In this document: positions 13,101 to 23,402 of the stretch, in pieces | Position numbering within the stretch: the first letter of the stretch is position 1 | How the letters are laid out: every line of letters begins with the position of its first letter | Assembly: GCA_037178975.1 (NCBI GenBank) | Contig: JASJZH010000001.1 | Span: forward strand, 4,340,001-4,404,000 | Source of the DNA: Oscheius tipulae | Lineage: Eukaryota > Nematoda > Chromadorea > Rhabditida > Rhabditidae | Length of the DNA stretch: 64,000 bases | Direction of reading: 5' to 3' | Translations under genes and position numbers: made by a program | The notes under the pieces: generated by a model | Seen by the model: the letters and a program-made list of their open reading frames with translations, nothing else | Database searches by the model: none | Told to the model about the DNA's origin: nothing

Positions 13101-16100
13101 TCTGGCTTCGGAATCGAGTTGAGCAGTTTCATCATCATTAGCAGGCGAGTGTCCGAGATTCCAACGACAATGTCCGGCAGATCGCCGACAATTTTTATCT
13201 TTGGAAGCTGCAGGTCATCGATAGCACTTTTGTGAATCTGGATGTCCAGTCCAGTCGGCTTCAGAATATGCAGTGGACTCTCTTTGTGCGACAATGCATC
13301 GTGAGCCTTCTGATAGTTTTCGGCCATCAAGACGACAACATTGCTCAACTGGACACGAAATTTGTCGTAGGCTTGCTCGGTTAGCGATTCCATCTTCGTC
13401 TTGTGGGCTACATCCTTGCCTCCAAAATCATGGACCGTCTTGACTGTCAACAGACCGAGATCAGCGATGATTGTGGGCATATCAGCCTTATAGATGCCTC
13501 CCTCCGAGACCATCAGAGCAGCCGGCTCGATATGAATGTCCAGCACAAGCTTCGACTTGTTCTCCACTGCGTGAGCTAATCCCGTAACTGATCGTGTCTT
13601 GACCTCCTCATACCGAGACATGGCTAACGCTGTCAGCTGGTTCAGTCTGACAGAGTCGGGCGGCTTGAATACCTAAAAAAAAACGTCAGTTATCAGGCGA
13701 ATATGAAGGATACGTCGATGGCATTGTTTACGGCCGGAGCATGATACTTGATATTGACAGGCGCGATTGACAGCTTGACCTTCTGATCGTATTCTCCAGA
13801 GAGAGGTCGAGTGTCGAGGAGAAGACTGAGCCACGCTCTAGATGGATCACGAACTCGGAGCATCTCGACACCACAGCCGTCCATGCGAAGCTCTTGGATA
13901 GATGATACGACGCTAAAGATTTCGGTTTTCGAAAAACTGAATAGGACTCACTTCATGGCACCGGCACTTGGTCTCTGTTCCACATGGGCCTTCAATTGCA
14001 GAAACTGTAGGGCAATAGCGCCATCAATCTTCACAGCCACCTCGTTCAGCTTGAAGGCAAACTTGTTCTCCACAAACTCTTTCGGGTAGTTGGTCGGCGG
14101 GATGTTCTCCTGGTAGTCGATTGCCTCGAACAGTTTGGACTTCTCTTCCGAAGTCATGGCCTCCTGGAACTGGCTGGCAATATCCTTTCCGCCTTTCTTC
14201 ACTGGCTCCTTGTGGGCTTCGCCTTTGGCTCCCCCTCCACCTCCGAACCAGCTCTTTCCCCAGGCGATCCATCCCTGTGGCTGGTCTTCCAATCTCGTCA
14301 AGCCCTGTCGATCGATTTCCATTTCAGCTTGTTGTCTGGCCACATTGACATTGAAGACGTCCAGTGTCGACTCGGCCTTCTTCACTGTCTCCGTCACATG
14401 ATGTGGAGGCGATTTTTGAGTCTGATGCAGGACCCAAGCGTCTCTGAAAGATTCTGTTTGTAAGATTCTATTAGTACTGTCCCATCTTTTGATATTTCAA
14501 AAAAGGTGGAGATCAAAAGTACTTTCATCCCTAATATCTTTCCGTTCCAGTCCATCCTACCGCTTCTATCAGATTGGTTTCAAATTGAACTGTGGGCTAG
14601 ATGTCACTGACTCAGTCAACATGATGGGAACTGGTTCAGGTTGAGTAAGTGGGACAGAAAGAGTTACTGGAACAGGGTCACAGAGCAAAAGACGGAGTTT
14701 GCTGGGTTTGTGGTCAGAAAACCGAGAGCTTGATTAGTTTGATGAATATAAATATGTTTACTGTTTGGGGGCCTAGCAGATTTCATGAAGGTGAATAAGT
14801 AATAACAAAAGGTAAAGCCAGCACGTTAGCGAAGATAGAAAACAGGGGATTGTTCGGTCATTACTTAGTACATTTGAATATGTATACGAAGCTCACCTGT
14901 ACTCTCTGACAAGCTTCCTGTGCTGCTTCATCCTTTGCCACGACCAGTTGTTCCTTCTTCGACGGACCTTCTCCTCCATAATGCAGGCGTAGGCAAACTT
15001 CCACCAATCGCGATAGTGTCCCTTGTACTCGTTCAAATGGGGTCGATACTTCAAGTAGTGACCGGCCATCGTGAATCTCTCCTGCGCCTCCAGAAAGAGA
15101 AGTACGTCCTGATACTGGAGTTTGCCGATAGCCAAGGCGATGGCCTGCATATCGACTGCCAGATCAATTTTGGGGGTCGTCCAGTCCGTTCCGTCGGTCT
15201 CCGGCTTCTGATTCAGCTTCAGCTTTGCCTGCATCTTGATCGGCTCCAATACTGAACCATATGTGTAAAATCGATCTATGTAAAGACTCACTGTATCTGT
15301 ATCCATCGGGCTTCTGCTTGCCACAACAGATAGTGTCCTTCAGTTTTTTCTTGATCAGCGCCTTGTCCGTCTGATCGGAAATGAGCTCAGCCTTCGAATT
15401 CCAGTAGAGGGCCAGGTTATCGAGGGAGACAAGCTTGTGGATGATCTTGACAGCCTCTTTGTGTATTGTGGGGATCCAGTTGTCGTCCGTGGTCTGGAAA
15501 TCTCTTTAAGGGGAGGAGGGAAAAATGGTTCGATTTGTCCTGATAGTACGAGAGTCAGAAGGATCGGTTTATTGTGTTCTGGTGTCCTTCACTTGTCTCC
15601 TTGTCCAATTCGACAGCGTGTCAATTGAGCTACTGCAGAAGGAGCAACGCTCTCATCCTGACTCTACAACTGACTTGCCTGACAGAACTTGACTTGGGGG
15701 AATTGTCTGACAGGACTTGACCTCTTCACCTTTCAACCGGTCCCTCTCATACTATCTTTCTGAGCATTCTTTTTGTTTCATTCTAGTTCGTTCTTGGGAG
15801 GGCACTCTCGCAAAGTGTTGTAACCACAGGAGTTTTGCAATCACATATAAATAAAATATGATAGGCTTACCCGAAAGTCGAGACTTTCCAGCGTCACTCC
15901 AGCTACAAAAGGTCTGTGACGGTTGGTGTACTTGTCCTCATAGCGCACGTGAATGTTCGAGATGGAAATTTGCAGGTTTTTGATGATCTGGGTGACCATC
16001 TTCTCGGCAAATGTGTCAGAATGTGGATCCGTCGGTTTTCTTCGATTCTTGCGGGCCTCCTCCAGTCTGGCCAACGTCTTCTGCTTAATGTCGGCGGCCG

Positions 16101-16505
16101 TCTTCTTTGCCTTTTCCTCATTGTATACGACTCCTTTGTTCGGGACGGCGATCAAGTAGAGGCCATCAATCGTGGCGATGACCGGCTCCGTGTAGAGGTT
16201 CTTCCACGGAATCTTTAATATCAGCGACTCGAGGTAGCCGAACTTGAGCTTGATCGGCAGGTCGAAATCGTCCAGGGCAGACTCTTTTACCTCCAGGTTC
16301 TCCAGCTTTACGTCACCTAAACATGTGTTTACGTAGAATCTTTTCACCCATTATCACTCATGTCAGCATTGAATCCTCAGAGAGTCTTGAAAAGAATTAA
16401 CTAACCTCCCCATATTCCAATGTTTAGTTGGCTCGAATCCAAATTGTCTACGAAGTCGCCGAGGAATCTGTTGAGCAGGTCGGCTACTAGCGATTCGAAG
16501 ACCAT
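4153..16505 (-). CDS. vps-13: VPS13 bridge-like lipid transfer protein (VPS13A/C type)
   Basis: VPS13 forms a long hydrophobic groove that moves phospholipids between organelles at membrane contact sites. I assembled exons 16505-16406, 16316-15871, 15493-15292, 15251-14897, 14443-13952, 13912-13714, 13672-12896, 12826-12599, 12557-11793, 11433-11180, 11137-9506, 9461-9056, 9012-8633, 8520-8001, 7731-7654, 7508-7317, 7275-6701, 6659-6624, 6547-5797 and 5485-4153, the last split by a 31-nt intron at 4243-4213. All phases agree and give about 3229 residues, close to human VPS13A. The N-terminus is a chorein domain ([20 protein letters not shown]). The adaptor-binding/SHR-BD region lies in exons 12-19. 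The ATG2-C-like region has IHLSFS and [20 protein letters not shown], followed by a PH-like end (IITFPNSE). A TTTACAG acceptor sits 3 nt before the ATG. The joins at 6701-6547 and the 31-nt intron are the least certain. Confidence 0.93.
11434..11792 (-). other. Longer VPS13 intron
   Basis: At about 359 nt this intron is roughly nine times the usual length in this gene. It contains a GC-rich palindrome-like core (GGCGCAGCCGCC on the minus strand near 11550), also present in a long intron of the RGM gene near 27545. No coding frame runs through it. It could hold a small RNA or a mobile remnant, but I cannot name one. Confidence 0.35.
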
Positions 16506-17794
16506 TTTCTGTAAATTTCTTCTGCTGTCAAAGAAGAGCGATGGATGACTGGTGTATCGGCAAAATTATGACTAAGGGACACGCGGATGTGTATACACGG
16601 TTTGGGACAATGTAGAAGGAACAGATCCAAATCGATTTTTCATCAAGCAATCGCGCTTTTGATCATTTTCCACCCAAAAACAGGTGACAGGCAGTTGGGA
16701 AAAACAGCTAATGCTGAACCGATAGCGATGAGAATGAATAACTAGAAAGGCTCGAAAATATTGGCTGAATAGGAGAGAGAAAGAGAGGGGACGTGGAGCG
16801 AGAGTACACACAAAACAACAACAATTGCGAATGGGACGGCTGGCACAGGGGAAGAGAGATATCAGACCAGACGCGATTAGATATAAACCGACAGGAAGCT
16901 GGGCAAAATAGAGGCGAATTGGAAGGGGATTTTAAAAAAAGCGTAACCCGAGGTGGGGTGGCAGAAAATTGAGAGATATATGATATGGTTTTGATGGTGT
17001 TCATTCATAACTTATACAATACTCTTTGTAAACAAAAGTTCGCGATCTTTCCATCTCCATGTCCTTTTGATGAGGAGCTAGGGGTAAAAGGAAAACAGGC
17101 GGGAAATGGCGTGTGTGGCACAAGGGCTGCCCCTCATCCAGTAAACAAACTAATCGACAAGCGCGCTGTCTTGTCTAACGAACCAAAAGAGACTGGACAG
17201 GGTGTTTTGGCAAGAGCAGATTGATTATCAGGCTTGTGATCACTCGTCAATACTTCGTGTGAGCAAATAGAAGGAGAGACGAGGGTAATTGGCTGCCCGT
17301 TCGGCCCCGTAAACAGGCCCAATTCAAGGGCACAGTTCATATCGGGAAGTTGTCTCATTTGAAAAAGAAAGAAGGTGACTAGGTATGAGCAAAAAAATGG
17401 GTAGAGCCGCAGGCATGTGTCGCATCCCAAGTGCATTGGCTATGACCGAACACTTGTCAGAGGCTGCAGAGGCAAAACTCTGGTCTATTGACACCTGCTA
17501 TTGAAAGGCATGCAAACAAGGAAAGTACCAAGTATACCAAGAAACAGCTAGCGGGCACTTTGAACAGTTTGGGAGAATACAGAAGAGCAATATTTGAAGA
17601 AATAGGGACCCGACCATTCAAGAACGTGTAAAAGATCAGAGAACGGCAGAAGCAAAATAAAAGTAGAGCTCACAATCGAACACAATCGAACTGACGACGT
17701 TGTTCTAGATGTAGAGTTGAGAAGCAAACTTTAAAAACACTTCTGATTATTATAGTTAAAAAACAAATAGTTATAGCTTTCAAAACTTTAGTTA
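16506..17794. other. Intergenic between VPS13 start and F-box gene end
   Basis: The stretch lies upstream of VPS13 and downstream of the F-box gene, so it should contain the VPS13 promoter and the F-box 3' UTR. Apart from the TTTACAG splice acceptor beside the VPS13 start, I see no supported gene or RNA. Confidence 0.5.
16509..16515 (-). promoter_or_regulatory. Probable SL trans-splice acceptor, VPS13
   Basis: The minus strand reads TTTACAG followed by AAAATGG, placing a 3' splice site directly before the start codon with no open upstream exon. This is the pattern expected where a spliced leader is added. Confidence 0.55.
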
Positions 17795-19498
17795 TTACAA
17801 CGAACAATATTGTGAAATGGGACAGAAGACTTCCTGGAAGAAGACCTTGAAAGTATCTGCAAGAAAACTTTTCTGCTCCTTGTTCTTCTTTTCCTTGCTC
17901 TGGAGGTTTAACCAGTTTCTCGGTAGATTCCATGGTTCCGTCAGGATTTCATGGATGATATTGGGCAAAGGACGTAGATAAGGTTTCTTCCAGTATGCCA
18001 AGAGACTTTTTCTCCTCTGACCAAAGAGGACAGCGATATCTTTTGTTGTCTTTCCTCGGAACTGCTCGCAAAGGCTTGACAGGTCCATTGGTGGTCCATT
18101 GAGAAAAGTTTCCTCATACAATTGGACAATCGTCTCTACAGGAACTCCTTCAGATCTGACAGTCGTCAACTTCAAGGAGACCCATTCGTACGTAGATCCA
18201 TCCGTTCTAGACAGTTTGATGATTCCCCAGCGTTTCTTCTCCAAGGGGACAAGCCAGAAGTCGTAGGCTCTTGTCTGCAAAAAAATGTCCTTGAGCTATT
18301 TCTTTTTAGACATGAGATTCTATTATCGATTCTCAAACTGCTTACCATTCGACCCTCGAAACTATTCCAAATGTTCTTCACATTGATCATAATGTGTGAG
18401 CCGAGATGAACAGTGTCTTTGAGCTCGGACAGAAGCTTTCCGTCCTTGGTCAAATCCAGGTTTCGATAGTTCGGGGACTCCTCGAATCCGTATTCCAGGT
18501 ATCGGAGTCTGGAAGATCCTTGTTTCCAGTCCTGAAAGATCTCATTAGCAGTGGTTTCTAATAACTAATACCTTTATGATGGTGCCTAAGGCAGTCCAGA
18601 TCAAATCCTTCGGGTAGTCTGTAAAATCGAAGTTGACGACTTCTTTGCTCCTGGACAGTTGATAGAGGTCGATAGGTGGAGAGGAGCCTTCGACTGTCCC
18701 GAGGATCACTTGACAGCTCTGAAATGAACTATTTATATACTATGTAAGATGGAACTGACATCGAACACCATTACACAGGCTCACTTCCAATACTTGACTC
18801 TTCGTTCTGTCTATCCTTGTGACTCACCTCTGTCAAACTGTGGCTCCACTGCCGCTCCGTATCCGCAGAGTCAGCCCATTCGACTCTCCGCAGTTTCCAC
18901 ACAGACTGCAGTTTTGTAATCTGCTCCCATGTTAGATTCTTGACAGTGATTGATCGAGCCTTCATGCCTCGAATGGCCTCAAGGAAGTTGTCAAAGGCTT
19001 TGGCGAACTGTTCGTCCTTCTCTGGGTCCTGAGTCACGTTGCGGTTCCACAGAAGAATGTCGTCAAAGTAGAATCCAGAGACAGCTGCTCGCAATTTGCG
19101 AACTTGTTCTTTCCTGGTTATCGAGATTCGCAGGTTCGAATCCCACTTCTTGTTACCATAATTGCTAAGGACGTAGACTCCATCCAGGTCAGGTTTGTTC
19201 AACTAAAATCCGTTTTATTCGTAGCCAAGTTAGTCAGAACCAACCTCATCAAAATATCCAGAAAACGTGGAGATACACTGCATTGTGTTGACGAGATATA
19301 GAGCTGGATCTGTTCGCGAGAAGATCTTCAAGTATTTTCTTCTCGTCTCACAGAACTCATCCATCTTTTTACAAGTTTGGCGGAAACGGACATATGGAAT
19401 TGCAGGAAGCTAAATGGAAATTGGGCTGATGTGTGAAGGAAATAACTGACCTTTTGCACGATTCTGAGCTGCAGTTCAGAAGGGAGTTTCTCGAGCAT
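17795..19498 (-). CDS. F-box domain protein, nematode-type
   Basis: F-box proteins recruit substrates to SCF ubiquitin ligases through Skp1. Exons 19498-19451, 19409-19245, 19202-18828, 18718-18572, 18531-18346 and 18274-17795 stay in phase and give about 466 residues. The first 45 residues match an F-box: MLEKLPSELQLRIVQKLPAI, then a hydrophobic helix and a Cys-Lys-Lys turn. The remainder shows alternating beta-like segments such as ARSITVKNLTWEQITKLQ, which resemble the FTH/DUF38-type substrate domains common in nematode F-box families; that family link is an inference. The end is Lys-rich (residues about 425-445). A TTCTAG acceptor lies about 9 nt upstream of the ATG. It neighbours the broken duplicated gene at 19661-20541, apparently unrelated to it. 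Confidence 0.72.
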
Positions 19499-19660
19499 TA
19501 TCGGTAGCTAGAATAAAGGCTACTGAAGATCCGATCGATAGCACCCACAAAAAAGCGGCGTCATTGTGGCTTTCAACTCGCTTATTATATCTAAACGAAG
19601 TCCCACCGCTTTTGGTTACTGTAGTTCAAAATATAACAAAAACAAGAGATATCGGCTAAG

Positions 19661-20541
19661 GGTTCATACTCTATTTGCATAAATGTCTAATGATGCCTCG
19701 CCAACCTGTTCTTGAGCTTGACGAAGGACGCCTTCAGTACCTTCTGCAGAATGTCCATCTTCCTCTAACGGACAGGCAGAGCGATGACTTGGTTAATAGG
19801 AGCCGCTTCTTGAAGAGGTCAGATGACAGTAGGTGGCATTGGAAGAGGTTCAAGAGCAGAGACAGGACTCCTCGAGATAGCACTCTGATAGAGACTGTCC
19901 AGGAGAGAACGTTCTCGAATATTGACTCCTTCCTCCAGTTCGTAGAGCATCTTCTTTCGATCTTCTCGAGCCTTGGTCTCCAGCCACAGATTCCACGTCT
20001 TCTCGTATCTGCTTCCCAGAATGTTCACAAAGTACATCTCCTCCACTTCGCCATCGACTGGACCGTCTTGCTACAGGAATGGAAACGATTGACGACATCG
20101 GCCGACCTTGGGAAGAGAGTTCAGCACACTCCACAAGTCCTTGTCCGTCGGCTCAACACAATTGATCCAGTTGAAAAGAATCCATTCAAGCAGCTTCTGT
20201 GGATTGATAGAGGGAGCGACTGAGGCAATGTTGAGCATCTCCAGGCAACATTGGAACTCCTCTTTTGTCGCTGGCTGATAGCTGTCGTATTCCAGCTGGA
20301 TCTTCTCCGTGATCTCATCGATTCCCATTCTGTCCGCCAAGTAGACCATATAGCCGAATTCTCGTAGAGAGAGTCCTCGGAGAGAGATTCTTCTTTATCC
20401 TGAAGATCAACTTGCGACGTAGTCCTTGAGGGTTCTAGTTGAATAGAGTGGAAGAGCGACAAACCTTCCATGTTGACGGTAGAAGACGACATTAATTTGG
20501 GTAACTCCTGCCTTGTCTTGGCATGTGATCGTGTTCCGGAA
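19661..20541 (-). pseudogene. Copy 1 of an inverted duplicated gene, internally deleted
   Basis: Read on the minus strand, this segment matches 42450-44139 (+) at high identity. Both start with the same leader coding MSSSTV(N/D)MEGLSLFHS and end with the same tail (TTATGCAAATAGAGTATG). Copy 1 lacks the roughly 0.8-kb middle of copy 2 that holds the BAR-like frame and the MTDDLLEFD exon. It also lacks about 105 bases after LLEWIL, joining directly to FNWINCVEPTDKDLW. It keeps a 3' piece (SPVSALEPLPMPPTVI) missing from copy 2. Reading frames are interrupted at the joins, so I call it a pseudogene, although a spliced short product cannot be excluded. Confidence 0.75.
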
Positions 20542-21514
20542 AAAAACCAAATTAGCCAGAATCGCATCACATCTGCGGCCCTTCCATAGGTGGCTGTTAT
20601 TTACGTTATCCGCATATGTTTTTCCTATGGAACTAAATTCTTTGTTGGTTGGACTCAAATCTTTTCGATAACAAAAAGATGAAAAAGACGTTCTTTAATC
20701 CTCAGAAAGCGAGGATCAGTTGTCAAACATATTCTTTTGTTGACAGCCATGTTTTCCCTCCTTTTATTCGAGGAGACCTTTCCGCAATAAATCGACCTTT
20801 AACAGAATAACGAATGTTATGCAAATCGCTTCCAGATAAGCCTCTTTTCCTCGACCAATACTGTCCCTTTTGGAGATTCGCTGTCTGTCACCACTTCTTA
20901 CCAAAGACGCTCCCTGTTTTTCAACCCCATAACACTAAACTATAAGGGCGCGATCAGGTCTGTCGGATATCCATAAAAGTTGGTCACTGTCCCCCAATCG
21001 ATTTTGCGATCTCTGCCCGCCTGTTATATCTGTTCGCTTGACTTACTCACTGAACTCTAATGGGGAAAAGAACTGTCCTTTGATACCGGGAGACAGGTTC
21101 TCTATCGGGTATCGACTCTTCACTTTCGTCTCCCCTTTTGACCCCGATTAAATATAGATTTGAAGGGAAACACGGAAACAGATTAGTTCCGTCATGTTAA
21201 CCTTCGATCATTACGTGTTTGCTGTAATTGAGAGTGCGCCGGTTTGGCCAAATTGGTAAAGTTCCCACGAAACTCGCCATTCCCTAACCCCCATGTTTTG
21301 ATCATATACAAAAATATTTGCACAAGTTCCCGTATGAGAACCAGAATGATTCGATGCTGTTACTCATTTCCCCGAATTGAAACATCCAATAATTGTCGCT
21401 TACATATTTCACCTTTTAAATGTCTATTTCTTGAACTGTATAATTTTGTTTCTGTCTCGCTCGGGGCTGAACTTGCCTCTCGATCCAATACTCAAACAAA
21501 CATCTTCCTTCAGA
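20542..21514. other. Intergenic, divergent flank of SLC17-like gene
   Basis: No coding region is supported. The right end carries the SLC17-like start region, with a TTCCTTCAG acceptor immediately before its ATG. The rest should hold the promoter of that gene. Confidence 0.45.
21506..21514 (+). promoter_or_regulatory. Probable SL trans-splice acceptor, SLC17-like gene
   Basis: CTTCCTTCAG is followed by A and then the ATG at 21515. The acceptor lies one base before the start codon, too close for an ordinary 5' UTR exon without trans-splicing or an upstream noncoding exon. Confidence 0.6.
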
Positions 21515-23402
21515 ATGAACTATTTCCGCTTCGTTCTACTCGTACTATGTTTCATCTGTCTAGCTTCGATCTTTGCCAACGAGAACGTCGTCACTTTCAC
21601 ATTCATCTGTATGTCCAGTGACATGTCCGATGCGCAGGTCTCGGAAAACGGCGTGGGTTTCATAGTCACTAGCTTGTGGTTGTCCGAGTGATAGACACAA
21701 ATTGATACAAACCGTAATTGAGTAGAAAGACACGGATAAGATAAACCTGCGATATCGGAAATCAGAACTACACTATGCTAACCTTCAAAGCCAACGTCAT
21801 CTCCACTTTTTCAGACTCTGGTGGGCCGCTACGACTACTCGCAGTCGGCCAAGAGCGCCATTCTGATGGCAGTAGCAGTAGGGACTGCTGTCGGCTGTCC
21901 TATCATGAGCTGGCTCTATATCAAATGGGGAGCCAGATGGCCGTTCTTCTTCTGTGGAATGACATCGGCTGTGGCTACAGCTCTTTTGCCAACCATTGCC
22001 TATGTCGGATTCTACCCTCTGTTGGCTCTTCGCTTTATCCAGGTGTTGTTCTATTCACGCAGTTTTATGACCATATTCAGGGCATCGCCTATGCTGCAGA
22101 CTTCGTCGCGATCGGACAGATATGTGTCCGGTGGGCTCCTCTCAGTGAGTACGGACTCTTTTTGGCAGTATTGACCACCTTCAACTCGATAGCTACCGCC
22201 ATTTCTAATCCAATTACTGGACAGGTCAGTTTCTATTTCAATTTTCAAGTTTTCCACATCTACATAAAATAACATTTTTATTGCAGCTATGTGTCTCTTC
22301 TCTAACCTGGAGGGGATCCTACTACGTCCATGCCGCATTTGGAGCTGTGGTCTTCTTCCTCTGGCTCTGGCTCTACCGTGACGACCCCAACGACCATATG
22401 TTCGTTGGGGAGAGGGAGGTGTCGAAGATTCACAAGAACAAGACCCAGGCTCACATTCACTATGACAGCTTCGTGCCCTATATTGTAAGTTTTTGATTTA
22501 TATTACGAAACGAAATCTTAGCAAATCCTCAAAAATCCTATAATCATCGTGGTGCTTATCAACGCGTTTGTGGAGATTGGAGCTGTCCTTCTCTTACTGC
22601 AATATGCTCCTCAATACTTTTATTATGTTCTCGGATACGACAAGGTCACAACAGGTTAGTTTTTTGTGGTGAAAGATACCGGTAGTTACTTTAGGCTATC
22701 TCTCCTCTCTTACTTCGATCTCACTCGTTCCTATCAAAGTTGTCATGGGAATTCTCAGTGACAAACTAAAGTGAGCTTTTTCCTTTTTTTCTCGATGCAG
22801 ACTTTCTAGCTGTGTCAACGAAACCTGGAAGATCCGAATCTACAACACATTTTCCGTAGGTGTCTCAGGTCTCTTCTATCTTCTAATCGGTCTCATCCCT
22901 CCAACGCACCGAGTTCTAGCCATCATCTGCTTTTGCATGGTCAACGCCATGGTCAGGTAGTTTACTCAAAAGAATTAAAAAGCCCAACTTTTTTCAGTAT
23001 GACCCCTGGAGGCTTCTACAAATGTGCCAGTTTGGTATCAAGGTGAGCATTGTGGCTGAGAAAATATTCAAAAATGGTCAGACAGTACGCTCACTTTGTT
23101 CTGGCAACAGTGCAGTTCATGAAGTGTGCAGCCTTGTTTGTGGCTCCCGGTCTGGTTCAGCTCTTCGTCCACACAAATGAGAGTTTTGATGAATGGAAAT
23201 GGGTCTACATTAGCAATGGAATAGCTCTCTTTATGGTTTGTTTCGGACCTTTCTCATAGTGGCCCGGTTCCAGGCCAACTTTATCTTCGTCTTTTTCGCC
23301 ACAGACAAGCCGGCAGCTTTCACAGAAATCACCAGAGAATCCCACAAGAAATTAAAGACGGATCAAGTAGATCCGATGGAAATGACCACCACACGGGTAT
23401 AA
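21515..23402 (+). CDS. SLC17-like major facilitator transporter
   Basis: SLC17 proteins are 12-helix MFS carriers for organic anions (phosphate, sialic acid, glutamate) in plasma or vesicle membranes. Exons 21515-21652, 21815-22042, 22081-22224, 22287-22484, 22522-22654, 22695-22770, 22801-22956, 22998-23042, 23082-23235 and 23274-23402 give 466 residues in consistent phase. Helix 1 is at about residues 5-25. The helix 2-4 region has SAILMAVAVGTAVGCPIMSW and WGARWPFFFC. The helix 4-5 loop has RWAPLSEYG, matching the family's RW.P..E motif. After the central loop (RDDPNDH) come YAPQYFYYVLG and MTPGGFYKCASL. The tail is short and hydrophilic. The short N-terminus, lacking a long cytoplasmic leader, resembles nematode-expanded SLC17 members. 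Substrate cannot be inferred. Confidence 0.88.

Noticed and set aside
16985-17436. Short frames on both strands between VPS13 and the F-box gene
   Set aside because: No splice sites or motifs tie them to a gene and composition is not coding-like.
19125-19145. GGTTCGAATCC-like T-loop sequence suggesting a tRNA
   Set aside because: It lies within an F-box coding exon and no acceptor stem, D-loop or anticodon arm can be paired around it.
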